A stretch of DNA of 64,000 bases from UBA11524 sp963617205 (GTDB taxonomy: Bacteria; Bacillota; Clostridia; Christensenellales; Aristaeellaceae), in NCBI GenBank assembly GCA_963617205.1, contig CAVEOA010000001.1, positions 179,631 to 243,630 of the forward strand, in the 5' to 3' direction. The notes under the pieces are model-generated. The model was not told the DNA's origin. It was given only the letters and a program-made list of their open reading frames with translations, and made no database searches. The position numbers were made by a program, and so were the translations under genes. Each line of letters opens with the position of its first letter. The stretch's first letter is position 1. Of the stretch, positions 51,321 to 60,109 are shown piece by piece.

Positions 51321-51346
51321 CGCATCAGCGAAAGGGTTTGCATGAT

Positions 51347-51376
51347 TTACGAAAAATTCGCAACTGCTTTTCGTAA
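51347..51376. terminator. AT-rich inverted repeat after the nine-gene operon
   Basis: A perfect 9 bp repeat, TTACGAAAA (51347-51355) with TTTTCGTAA (51368-51376), lies between the operon end (51404) and the transketolase promoter. The arms end in T/A runs, so it may stop transcription, but no separate T-tract follows. Confidence 0.4.
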
Positions 51377-51403
51377 TGATTTCACAAAGGTTACCTTGCT
51401 GCA

Positions 51404-52651
51404 TTAAAGCGTCAGCGTTCCCTGCTCTATCATCCGCTGGAGCGCCATCTGCAGAGCAATCCTTCCGTGCGAATATGTCAAGCCGCCCTGCATGTACGCC
51501 GTGTACGGCTCGCGCATCGGCGCATCGGCAGACAGCTCGATTGATGCACCTGCGACGAACGTGCCTGCTGCCATGACGACAGGATCATTGTAGCCGGGCA
51601 TATCCCACGGTTCCGGCAGTGCCATGGAGTCAATCGGCGATGCCATTTGAATGCCTTGACAGAATGCCACAAGCCGCTCTGGCGTGCGCATCTGAATCGC
51701 CTGAATGATGTCCGCACGCGGGTCATCCGCTGCAGGCGTTGTCGTCATGCCGAGCCGCTCAAACACGCGTGCCGCCAGACATGCCGTTTTCAGTGCCTGT
51801 GCAACTGTGTGCGGTGCAAGGAATAGCCCTTGATAGAACGGCTGATAGCTTGCGGCATACGAGCCGACCTCCTGTCCGATGCCCGGTGCCGTCAGACGGT
51901 AGGCAATGCGTTCGACGGCCTCCGTCTTGCCGACAATATAGCCGCCGGTCGGGGCAAGTCCTCCACCAGGGTTCTTAATCAGGCTGCCGACACAGATATC
52001 AGCGCCGTAATGTGTCGGTTCCTGCTCACAGACAAATTCGCCATAGCAGTTGTCGACCATCAGGCGGATGCCGGGATGCTTTTCATGAAGCATCCTTGCA
52101 AGAGGCGCAAATTCCTCCGGCATCAGCGAAGGACGCCAGTCATAGCCGCGGCTGCGCTGGGCGATGACAAGCTTCGTATTGGGCTTAATAGACGCTTCGA
52201 CTGCTTCAAGTTCGATTTTGCCTTCCTTGAGCGGAACAGCATGGAAGCTGACGCCCATTTCTCTCAGCGACCCGACCGGCGCTTTGCCTTCATTCCAGCC
52301 GATGATGCTTTCGAGCGTATCGTACGGCATGCCGGTTGCAGACACGATGTCATCCCCGGGAAGGACGAGTCCAAACAGGCAGAGGCTGATGGCGTGCGTG
52401 CCGCTTGCAATCTGCGGACGAACAATTGCGGCTTCTGTTCCGAACAGCGATGCGAAAATCTTTTCGAGGGTGTCACGTCCGACATCGTCGTAGCCGTATC
52501 CCGTTGTCGGCGCAAAATGGCGGTATGCGACCTGATACTCACGGAATACATCCAGCACACGCCGCGTTCCGTGTTCCTCAATGCGTTCAATCCGGCTGAA
52601 TGGTGCGCTCAGGCTCTTTTCAGCCTCTGAAATGATTTCATCAATGGTCAT
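51404..52651 (-). CDS. Methionine gamma-lyase family (aluminium-resistance) protein
   Basis: A 415-residue PLP-dependent protein of the YnbB family, named for plasmid-borne aluminium tolerance in Arthrobacter; the true reaction is unknown. Blocks: TTGYGYDDVGRDTLEKIFASLFGTEAAIVRPQIASGTHAI near 45-85 (PLP-phosphate site), GYDWRPSL, the VDNCYGEFVC aspartate near 205, and the likely PLP Lys in V-G-S-L-I-K-N-P-G-G-G near residue 235. ATG 52651 overlaps the end of miaA by 11 bp, with an AAGGAG site inside miaA. The pairing with miaA and the mut genes is a common order in Clostridia and Bacilli. It is last in the operon. Confidence 0.88.
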   Translation of the reverse strand: MTIDEIISEAEKSLSAPFSRIERIEEHGTRRVLDVFREYQVAYRHFAPTTGYGYDDVGRDTLEKIFASLFGTEAAIVRPQIASGTHAISLCLFGLVLPGDDIVSATGMPYDTLESIIGWNEGKAPVGSLREMGVSFHAVPLKEGKIELEAVEASIKPNTKLVIAQRSRGYDWRPSLMPEEFAPLARMLHEKHPGIRLMVDNCYGEFVCEQEPTHYGADICVGSLIKNPGGGLAPTGGYIVGKTEAVERIAYRLTAPGIGQEVGSYAASYQPFYQGLFLAPHTVAQALKTACLAARVFERLGMTTTPAADDPRADIIQAIQMRTPERLVAFCQGIQMASPIDSMALPEPWDMPGYNDPVVMAAGTFVAGASIELSADAPMREPYTAYMQGGLTYSHGRIALQMALQRMIEQGTLTL

Positions 52652-53576
52652 TGCTCTCTGCTCCTTGAGAATAATATGCGTCCAGCTGCTCATAGGCATC
52701 CGGTGCGAGTGCGTCCACCCACAATATATCCGGTTCACTGCGCATCCATGTCAGCTGACGCTTTGCGTAATGTCGCGTGTTCAGCTTGAGTTCAGCAACC
52801 GCTGCATCAAGCGTACACTGCCCGAGGCAATAGGGAATCATTTCCTTGTAGCCGATGGCTTTCATCGCCTTTGTCTGTGCGCTTAGACCTTCTGCAAGCA
52901 GTTGCTTAACTTCCTCTGTCAGACCGTCGGCAATCATCTGGTCGACACGCTGCTCAATGCGGCGGTACAGCACCGAACGCTCCATCGTCAGCGAGGCAAC
53001 GCGGTAGTCGAATTTGCCGGACACAGCAGGTTTTGGCTGCTGCGATATCGGTCTGCCTGTCAGGCGATACACCTCCAGCGCACGGATGACACGGCGCGTA
53101 TCGTTTACATGCAGACGTGCTGCTGTCACCGGGTCAATCTCTGCCAATGCTTGATGAAGCTGCTCTTTTCCACCATCACGGTCGGCAATCTGCTGCATTT
53201 CGGCGCGAAGCGCTTCATCTGCGGCAGCCTCACCCATGCTCATCGTCTGGCGCAGTGCTCGCAGGTACAGTCCTGTTCCGCCGACGAGCAGCGGCTGATG
53301 ACCTCGGGCGAAGATCTCTTCAATACATGCCTCAGCCATCTCCTGATATCGTGCAACGGAAAAATCCTCCGTGGGCTCGACCACATCAACCATGTGGTGC
53401 ACAGCCTGTGCCTGTTCTTCTGGCGTTGGCTTTGCCGTGCCGATATTCATGCGGCGGTAAATCTGCATGGAGTCCATACAGACAATTTCACACTGGTGCG
53501 CCTGCGCCAGCCGCAGCGAGAGGGATGTCTTGCCGCTTGCCGTCGGCCCTGCCAGCACCCAACAGCATTTTTTCAC
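52641..53576 (-). CDS. miaA: tRNA dimethylallyltransferase
   Basis: Adds a dimethylallyl group to A37 of tRNAs that read UNN codons; MiaB in the same operon then adds the 2-methylthio group. The 311 residues show the P-loop G-P-T-A-S-G-K-T-S near residue 10, D-S-M-Q-I-Y-R near 35, GTAKPTPEE, HHMVDV, L-V-G-G-T-G-L-Y near 100, the NDTRRVIRALEVYRLTGRPIS block near 155, and the RHYAKRQLTWMR motif near 275. The start is GTG with a GGGGAG site. It lies 12 bp after mutL. Confidence 0.95.
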   Translation of the reverse strand: MKKCCWVLAGPTASGKTSLSLRLAQAHQCEIVCMDSMQIYRRMNIGTAKPTPEEQAQAVHHMVDVVEPTEDFSVARYQEMAEACIEEIFARGHQPLLVGGTGLYLRALRQTMSMGEAAADEALRAEMQQIADRDGGKEQLHQALAEIDPVTAARLHVNDTRRVIRALEVYRLTGRPISQQPKPAVSGKFDYRVASLTMERSVLYRRIEQRVDQMIADGLTEEVKQLLAEGLSAQTKAMKAIGYKEMIPYCLGQCTLDAAVAELKLNTRHYAKRQLTWMRSEPDILWVDALAPDAYEQLDAYYSQGAESNDH

Positions 53577-53588
53577 GCTTCTCCCCTC

Positions 53589-55625
53589 TTATCCACGCCT
53601 GAATCGGCGGTCAATTTCCGTTTTGCTCAGGGCAACAACCATCGGCGTGCCGCGTGGGCTGACAGGCATGATGTGACGGTCGGCAACCTTGCTGACAAGC
53701 TCCTGCAGCTCGCGCTGATTCAGAGAATCGCCTGCATGGACGCTGTATTTACATGCCAGCGCGACAATTCCGGCACGCCGCTTCTCAAGCGTCACGAGAC
53801 CACGCTCGTTTTCAAGCTGATCAATGATGTCACGCAGAAAGCTCTCCGTTTGCGGACGTCCCAAAATCATGGGAATCGTCCGGATAGAGACCTCGTTTTC
53901 GCCGAACGGCTCGACCACAAAGCCGATTTCCTCCAGCGCCTGACGATGATCCTCCAGCAGCTGCTGCTCGCGTCGCGTCACATGTACAATCATCGGAATC
54001 AGCAGATCCTGACCGCACCGATGCTGGTCAAGCAGCTGCATCATGCGGTCAAACAGCACGCGCTCATGCACTGCCTGCTGGTCGATCAGCAGCAATTGTT
54101 CCTTGTACTCCACGAGAATATAGCTGCGGAATAATGTGCCAATCAACTGCAGCGTCGGCTGCGCCTCTGCCATAACAAGCTGCTCGGCAGCCTGCGCCTG
54201 GTTTGCCTGCATCGTCTGGCTTAATTCCTTTGCTGGTGTTGACTGCTTTATCTGCTGTGCCTGCTTTTCCGGCTTCGCAGCAGCTGTCTGTTCTTTGTGC
54301 TTATCCTGCACCGTTGGCGCAGACGGTGAGACCTGTACGAGTTGTTCGGGTGCTTTTTGGGCGGACACGGAGGCTTGAACGATCGGTGATTGCGTATCAG
54401 CGTTGTAGTTAGCTACCAGCACGGAAGGGCTGCGCATGACAAGCGGCTGCTTCCATGCCGGAACAGCTTCGACAGGCGTTTCGGCATGGAGCGACTTTGT
54501 TTCTTCCTTTTGCACGGCAGCGGAGGCGACTTTTGTTGTCGCCGGCTCCCTTGCAGACTGCTTGACAACTGTCACAGGCACGGCTGTGCTGTGCTGTTGG
54601 CTGACGAACAGCGGATCCGGCTGATCGATAGGCGCTTTGTCCGGAAACGCATCGCAGATGATGTTTTCGACAGCCTCTGCAACGGCAGCTTCATCCTGAA
54701 AGCGAACCTCCAGCTTGTTGGGATGGACGTTTACGTCAACCGTGTCATACGGCATGGTCAGATGCAGCACGCATATTGGATATTTGCCGTTTGCTACGCG
54801 CTCCCGGCAGGCGTTTTCCAATGCGCCCGATAAAAGCGCAGACTTCATGTAGCGGCCGTTGATAAAGAATGACTGGTGATTCCGGTTTCCACGTCCGCTG
54901 TCGCCTGTGCCGACATAACCCTTAAGCACCACACCGCTTTGATGCCCGCTGACCTCCATCATCGAGCGAAGCATTTCCGAGCCGTAGATGCTGTAGACGG
55001 CAGATGAAAGCTTTCCATCGCCGGCAGAATGGTAGAGCGTTTTGCCTTGACTGATGTAGCGGAAGGAAACGTCCGGGCGTGACAGAATCAGGCGGGTCAT
55101 CAAATCCGTTACATAACCTGCCTCGGTCACTGGCTTCTTCAAAAATTTCAGGCGAACAGGCGTATTGAAAAACAGGTCGCGGACAACAAAGGTTGTGCCT
55201 TCCGGGCATGCGGTGTCCTGAATTGACTCGATGACACCGCCGTTGTTCTGTACCTTGATTCCGCTTGGGTCGTTCTTTGTGCGTGTGGTACACGTCACAT
55301 GAGCGACTGCTGCAATGGAGGCGAGCGCCTCGCCGCGGAAGCCGAGCGTTGCAATGCTGAACAGGTCGTCTGTCCGCCGAATTTTGCTTGTTGCGTGGCG
55401 TTCAAATGCCATGCGGATATCGTCTGCGCGAATACCGCTCCCGTTGTCGGTTACGCGGAAATAGCTGATGCCGCCGTCGCGGATTTCGACTGTGATGGCT
55501 GTCGCTCCTGCATCCAGACTGTTTTCCACGAGCTCTTTAATGGCAGCGGATGGCCGCTCAACGACCTCGCCGGCTGCGATTTTGCCGATCACCTCATCAG
55601 AAAGAAGCTGGATTCTTTCTGCCAC
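53589..55625 (-). CDS. mutL: DNA mismatch repair protein MutL with degraded endonuclease site
   Basis: A 678-residue MutL. The N-terminal GHKL ATPase domain is intact: E-L-V-E-N-S-L-D-A-G-A, D-N-G-S-G-I, A-T-S-K-I and G-F-R-G-E-A-L. A linker rich in Ala, Gln and Lys (about 345-480) follows, then the C-terminal dimer domain. The endonuclease motif DQHA-x2-E-x4-E reads D515-Q-Q-A-V-H-E-R-V-L-F-D526 (H to Q, last E to D), and the metal motif CPHGRP reads S656-P-R-G-T-P, losing Cys and His. The ACK motif and the final FxR remain. Latent nicking activity is thus doubtful. GTG 55625 is chosen because GGAGGTGA lies 5 nt upstream. The order is mutS-mutL-miaA. Confidence 0.92.
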   Translation of the reverse strand: MAERIQLLSDEVIGKIAAGEVVERPSAAIKELVENSLDAGATAITVEIRDGGISYFRVTDNGSGIRADDIRMAFERHATSKIRRTDDLFSIATLGFRGEALASIAAVAHVTCTTRTKNDPSGIKVQNNGGVIESIQDTACPEGTTFVVRDLFFNTPVRLKFLKKPVTEAGYVTDLMTRLILSRPDVSFRYISQGKTLYHSAGDGKLSSAVYSIYGSEMLRSMMEVSGHQSGVVLKGYVGTGDSGRGNRNHQSFFINGRYMKSALLSGALENACRERVANGKYPICVLHLTMPYDTVDVNVHPNKLEVRFQDEAAVAEAVENIICDAFPDKAPIDQPDPLFVSQQHSTAVPVTVVKQSAREPATTKVASAAVQKEETKSLHAETPVEAVPAWKQPLVMRSPSVLVANYNADTQSPIVQASVSAQKAPEQLVQVSPSAPTVQDKHKEQTAAAKPEKQAQQIKQSTPAKELSQTMQANQAQAAEQLVMAEAQPTLQLIGTLFRSYILVEYKEQLLLIDQQAVHERVLFDRMMQLLDQHRCGQDLLIPMIVHVTRREQQLLEDHRQALEEIGFVVEPFGENEVSIRTIPMILGRPQTESFLRDIIDQLENERGLVTLEKRRAGIVALACKYSVHAGDSLNQRELQELVSKVADRHIMPVSPRGTPMVVALSKTEIDRRFRRG

Positions 55626-55655
55626 GCTGTTCACCTCCTTGAAACCAATCACGCA

Positions 55656-58262
55656 TTACAGCTTCCGTGCTTTTTCACGCAGCAGGAAGAGCTTGTTGAT
55701 GGCATCCATGGGTGTCAGCGCCATCACATCGAGCGTCTGTAATTCGTTAATGATTTCCGTTTTCTGATATTCAAACAGGCTGACCTGTTCATCTTTGCGT
55801 TTCGGTCCCTCAGACAGGATATTCTGTCCAATCCCGTGCTGGTTGATGTCGCTGACTTCCAGACGCGCCTGAATTTCGTGTGCACGAACAAGCACCGGAT
55901 GCGGGACACCTGCCAAACGCGCCACATGAATGCCAAAGGAACGATCAGCGCCGCCGCGGATGATTTTTCGCAGGAAGATGACGTCCTCGCCATGCTCCTT
56001 GACGGAAATACAGTAATTCTGCACGCCCTCGATGTGTCCTTCAAGCTCGGAAAGCTCATGATAGTGAGTTGCGAACAGCGTCTTCGCACCGCACTTTTCT
56101 TTATCGCACAGGTATTCCACCACCGCCCAGGCGATGGAAAGTCCATCAAATGTGCTTGTGCCGCGACCGATTTCGTCAAGAATGACAAGGGAGTTTTTTG
56201 TAGCGTTGCGCAGGATATAAGCAGTTTCGCTCATTTCCACCATAAAGGTTGATTGACCGCTTGCAAGGTCATCCGATGCGCCGACGCGCGTAAAAATGCG
56301 GTCGGTTAGCGGAATTTTGGCTTCCTTCGCAGGAACAAACGAACCAATATGTGCCATCAGCACAATCAGCGCAACCTGCCGCATGAAGGTGCTCTTACCG
56401 GCCATGTTCGGACCGGTGATGATGCACATGCGGCTGTCGTCGTTATTCAAGTGCGCGTCATTGGGCACAAAGCCGCCGTCTGTCATGGTCTGTTCGACAA
56501 CCGGATGTCTGCCTTCCGTGATGTTTAAGGTGCCATCCTGCATAATTTCAGGGCGAACATAGTGATATTCGATGGCAGCCTTTGCCAGAGAGAGCAAAGC
56601 ATCGAGCTTCTTAAGCGCCATTGCGGTTTTCTGGATTCTGGAAATCTGCTCGGCAATTTTCTCACGAATCTCCGTGAACAGCTGCAGCTCCAGCCGGACA
56701 GACTGCTCCTGTGCACCGACGATTTTCTGCTCGATTTCCTTGAGCTCAGGCGTCATGTAGCGTTCGCAGTTCGCCAGCGTCTGTTTGCGGACGTAGCGTT
56801 CCGGCACCATTTCATAGAACGACTTGCTGACCTCGATATAATAGCCGAAGACCCGGTTATACTGGATACGCAGGTTCCGGATGCCGGTTTCCTGACGTTC
56901 CTTTTGCTCCAGTTCAAGAATCCACTGCTTGCCGTTTGTCGATGCGGCGCGGTACTCATCCAGCATGGACGAATAACCGTCATTGATAATGCCGCCCTCG
57001 GTTATCAGCACCGGCGCATCCGGATGAATGGCACGCGTCAGCAGGTCGGTCAGTTCCGGCAGACAGTCCAGCTCGTTACGGATATCCAGCACGGATTGGC
57101 TTTTTGCCTCGCGCAGCAGATCACGAATCTTCGGCACCTTTTGCAGCGATGCGCAGAGCGACAGGCAGTCGCGTGCATTTATCGACTTGTAAGACACCTT
57201 CGACAGCAGACGCTCGATATCGTAAACGCCCTGCAGTTCCTCAGAAAGCGTCATGGTCAGCACATGTTCATTGACAAATTCGCTGACCGCATCGAGCCGG
57301 CGGTTAATTTTGGCTTCATTAATCAGCGGCTGTTCGATCCATGTGCGCAGGAGACGCCCGCCCATGGCGGTGCTCGTCTTGTCCAGCAGCCACAGAAGAC
57401 TCCCCTTGCGGTTTCTGCCGCGGATGGATTCGACAAGCTCCAGATTGCGCCGCGTATTGCGGTCGAGCAGCATGATGTCCTGCCCCTGATAGATGCGCAG
57501 GCTCGTCATGTGCTCCAAGGAATTCTTCTGCGTGTCGGACAGGTATCGCATCAGCGCTCCTGCGGCACACGCACCGTATTTGTATTCATCACTCAGCCCC
57601 AGCGGCGAGAGGTCATTCAGCGCAAAGTGATTGCACAGCGTTTCCGATGCGTTGGAAAACTGAAACCAAGTCGACGGCTGCTCGGATACATACTCTGTCT
57701 CGCGATGCAGGCATTCGCGTAGCATGACCTGCTCGTTCGTAATGATTTCCATCGGCGCAATGCGTGCAATTTCATCGGCAAGCGTGCTTTCCGGCTGCAG
57801 AATCTCATAAACGTAGAATTCGCCTGTTGAGACGTCAGCAAAGGCAAGACCGGCGCGATCCGATGCAAAGCAGATGCTGAGCAGATAGTTGTTGCTCTTT
57901 TCATCAAGCATCGTGGATTCTATCACCGTACCCGGCGTGATGATGCGTGTTACGGCGCGTTTTACAAGACCCTTTGCAAGCGCAGGATCCTCCACCTGAT
58001 CGCAAATGGCGACCTTGTAACCCTTCTCAATCAGCTTTTCGACATACGTGTCGACCGCGTGATACGGCACGCCGCACATCGGTGCCCGTTCGGACAGACC
58101 GCAGTCTTTGCCGGTCAGCGTAAGCTCCAGCTCACGCGAAACGGTTTTGGCGTCATCAAAGAACATTTCGTAAAAGTCACCGATGCGGAAAAAGAGAATG
58201 CATTCCTTGTGCTCTGCTTTTGTGTCGAGATACTGCTGCATCATCGGCGTGACGCTTGCCAT
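55656..58262 (-). CDS. mutS: DNA mismatch repair protein MutS
   Basis: An 868-residue mismatch-recognition ATPase. The mismatch-binding F-x-E motif is in R-I-G-D-F-Y-E-M-F near residue 30. Connector, lever and clamp domains follow, then the ABC-type ATPase with Walker A G-P-N-M-A-G-K-S-T-F near residue 607, the D-D-L-A-S-G-Q-S-T-F signature near 660, Walker B L-V-I-L-D-E-I-G-R-G-T near 687, and the ATHYHEL histidine switch near 722. The C-terminal tail (IQARLEVSDINQ... and the helical end) is present. ATG 58262 has AGGGAACAG upstream; the longer frame has no site. It lies 30 bp before mutL and 17 bp after the ymcA-like gene. Confidence 0.96.
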   Translation of the reverse strand: MASVTPMMQQYLDTKAEHKECILFFRIGDFYEMFFDDAKTVSRELELTLTGKDCGLSERAPMCGVPYHAVDTYVEKLIEKGYKVAICDQVEDPALAKGLVKRAVTRIITPGTVIESTMLDEKSNNYLLSICFASDRAGLAFADVSTGEFYVYEILQPESTLADEIARIAPMEIITNEQVMLRECLHRETEYVSEQPSTWFQFSNASETLCNHFALNDLSPLGLSDEYKYGACAAGALMRYLSDTQKNSLEHMTSLRIYQGQDIMLLDRNTRRNLELVESIRGRNRKGSLLWLLDKTSTAMGGRLLRTWIEQPLINEAKINRRLDAVSEFVNEHVLTMTLSEELQGVYDIERLLSKVSYKSINARDCLSLCASLQKVPKIRDLLREAKSQSVLDIRNELDCLPELTDLLTRAIHPDAPVLITEGGIINDGYSSMLDEYRAASTNGKQWILELEQKERQETGIRNLRIQYNRVFGYYIEVSKSFYEMVPERYVRKQTLANCERYMTPELKEIEQKIVGAQEQSVRLELQLFTEIREKIAEQISRIQKTAMALKKLDALLSLAKAAIEYHYVRPEIMQDGTLNITEGRHPVVEQTMTDGGFVPNDAHLNNDDSRMCIITGPNMAGKSTFMRQVALIVLMAHIGSFVPAKEAKIPLTDRIFTRVGASDDLASGQSTFMVEMSETAYILRNATKNSLVILDEIGRGTSTFDGLSIAWAVVEYLCDKEKCGAKTLFATHYHELSELEGHIEGVQNYCISVKEHGEDVIFLRKIIRGGADRSFGIHVARLAGVPHPVLVRAHEIQARLEVSDINQHGIGQNILSEGPKRKDEQVSLFEYQKTEIINELQTLDVMALTPMDAINKLFLLREKARKL

Positions 58263-58279
58263 TTCTGTTCCCTGCTTTC

Positions 58280-58687
58280 TTAATGACATCCGCTGCAGGA
58301 GGAGCAGTTGCCACTGCATCCGCCGGCGCTGCCGCCCTCATCCCCTGTTTCACCTGTCACGACGAGCCGCAGAATCAGGTTTACATTGTTCATCATATCC
58401 TGATATTGCTTCTGAGCATCGCGCATTTCCTTGATGATGGGGCAGTCGTCCATCTCCTGCTGCGCTTCCTCAAGCTCCTTTGCCGCTGCTGCGATGGCAG
58501 CCGGATCGGCATCCTGCTTGCGCATCGCCTGTTCTGTTGCCGTCCTCTTCTCCATGTAGGCAGAAATCACCTGCGTCGCCTCCGGATTGGACGTGACGCT
58601 TTCCTCCAACTGATGCATATGCTGATACACATCGCTGTGCAGAATCGCTTCCGCCAGCTTCTGTGCGCACATCATAACCTCACGCAT
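58280..58687 (-). CDS. YlbF/YmcA family protein with cysteine-rich tail
   Basis: A 135-residue helical protein of the YlbF/YmcA (Ric) family. In B. subtilis YmcA, YlbF and YaaT form a complex that binds Fe-S clusters and guides mRNA maturation by RNase Y. The body (AQKLAEAILHSDVYQHMHQLEESV, then EATQVISAYMEKRTATEQA) is typical. The C-terminus carries five cysteines within about 17 residues (GGCSGNCSSCSGCH ending), a likely metal or Fe-S ligand set. ATG 58687 has GGAGG 8 nt upstream. The place between miaB and mutS matches ymcA in Bacillus, so YmcA is the best guess. Confidence 0.8.
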   Translation of the reverse strand: MREVMMCAQKLAEAILHSDVYQHMHQLEESVTSNPEATQVISAYMEKRTATEQAMRKQDADPAAIAAAAKELEEAQQEMDDCPIIKEMRDAQKQYQDMMNNVNLILRLVVTGETGDEGGSAGGCSGNCSSCSGCH

Positions 58688-58708
58688 ACAAACATCCTCC
58701 ATCACCAA

Positions 58709-60109
58709 TCAAATTCGCTCGCCGAGCAGCGTGTTATTCCGGACACCTGTAATTTTGACGCGGATGATTTCGCCGACATCTGCTTCACTGCCGGGAAAAG
58801 TCACGGACAGCCCATGGAGCCCATGACCGGACACATCGCTGTCACTGCGGCGGCTCAAGCCTTCGACGAGCACCTCTTCTTCCGTGCCGACGAACCGTGT
58901 CATGGTGCGCTGCTGACATTCCTCCTGCACCTTCAGCAGCATCTGAATGCGTCTCGAGGAAATGTCTTCCGGAATCTGGTTCGGCATTTTTGCAGCAGCA
59001 GTTCCTGTTCTGGGTGAGTAAATAAATGTGAACGCCGAGTCATAGCCGACCTCGCGGACAAGCGAAAGCGTATCCTCGAACTGCTCCTCTGTTTCCCCCG
59101 GAAAGCCAACAATGATGTCCGTCGTCAGCCCGATATCCGGCACGGTTTCACGCAGCTTCTTTACACGTTCGAGATACTGTGTGCGCGTGTAATGACGGTT
59201 CATGCGCCGGAGAATCTCGTCATTGCCGTGCTGCACAGGCAGATGAAACTGCGGCAGGATATGCTTTGAGCTGCCCATGATTTCAATCAGCTCGTCAGAC
59301 AAGTCTTTCGGATGGCTCGTCATGAAGCGAATGCGCGGAATGCCGATTTCATCAAGCGCACGAAGCAGCTGCGCAAACGTCGCCGGCTTTTCCAGCCCTT
59401 TGCCGTAGCTGTTGACATTCTGCCCGAGAAGCATGATTTCCTTCACGCCGCTGTCGCGCAGCTCGGCTGCCTCTGCCAGAATTGCTTCCATACTGCGGGA
59501 ACGCTCTCGGCCGCGGACGTATGGGACAATGCAGTATGTGCAGAAGTTGTCGCAGCCGTACATAATCGTAATATACGCCGCGTCATGACGCAGCCGCTGC
59601 ACAGGCAGACCCTCGGCAATGGTGTCCTCCTGATCGACCTCCACCACGCTGCGGTCGCTCTTCATCGCCTGAAAAAGAAGCTCCGGCAGGCGGTACAGGT
59701 TCGATGTGCCGAATGCGAGGTCAATAAAGCGGTATTGCTTGAGAATCTTTTCAGCCATGCCCGGCTGCTGAATCATGCATCCGCATACGCCGATCATGAG
59801 CCGCGGATTCTTCTTGCGAATTTCCTTGAGCCATGTGACATTGCCGAGTGCGCGCCGCTCTGCATTGTCACGGACACAGCACGTATTGAACAGCACAAAG
59901 TCAGCAGCCTCACGGTTTTCCGTTTCCGTCATGCCCATTTCGCGAAGCATGCCCGAAAGAATTTCACTGTCATGGGCGTTCATTTGGCAGCCGTAGGTGA
60001 CGATATGATAGGTCTTGGGAGCATCGGACATCAGACGAATTTGCCGGATGTACTGCTGCTGTTCCTCAAGCTGAGTTTCAGTAATAATGACAGGCTTTCT
60101 GTCGCTCAT
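58709..60109 (-). CDS. miaB: tRNA-2-methylthio-N6-dimethylallyladenosine synthase
   Basis: A radical SAM methylthiotransferase that converts i6A37 to ms2i6A37 in tRNA. The 466 residues have three domains: the UPF0004 N-terminal domain with Cys in Y-G-C-Q-M-N near 40, N-T-C-C-V-R near 76 and G-V-C-G-C-M near 108; the radical SAM domain with C-D-N-F-C-T-Y-C near residues 187-194; and a C-terminal TRAM domain for RNA. The ATG overlaps the stop of the RNase gene (ATGA). miaA, the preceding step of the pathway, lies downstream in the same operon. Confidence 0.95.
   Translation of the reverse strand: MSDRKPVIITETQLEEQQQYIRQIRLMSDAPKTYHIVTYGCQMNAHDSEILSGMLREMGMTETENREAADFVLFNTCCVRDNAERRALGNVTWLKEIRKKNPRLMIGVCGCMIQQPGMAEKILKQYRFIDLAFGTSNLYRLPELLFQAMKSDRSVVEVDQEDTIAEGLPVQRLRHDAAYITIMYGCDNFCTYCIVPYVRGRERSRSMEAILAEAAELRDSGVKEIMLLGQNVNSYGKGLEKPATFAQLLRALDEIGIPRIRFMTSHPKDLSDELIEIMGSSKHILPQFHLPVQHGNDEILRRMNRHYTRTQYLERVKKLRETVPDIGLTTDIIVGFPGETEEQFEDTLSLVREVGYDSAFTFIYSPRTGTAAAKMPNQIPEDISSRRIQMLLKVQEECQQRTMTRFVGTEEEVLVEGLSRRSDSDVSGHGLHGLSVTFPGSEADVGEIIRVKITGVRNNTLLGERI

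Noticed and set aside
52902..54134. Plus-strand frame of 410 codons opposite miaA and mutL
   Set aside because: It crosses the boundary of two real genes on the other strand and has no recognisable domain.
56562..57722. Plus-strand frame of 386 codons opposite mutS
   Set aside because: Antisense shadow of a well-conserved gene with no start signal.
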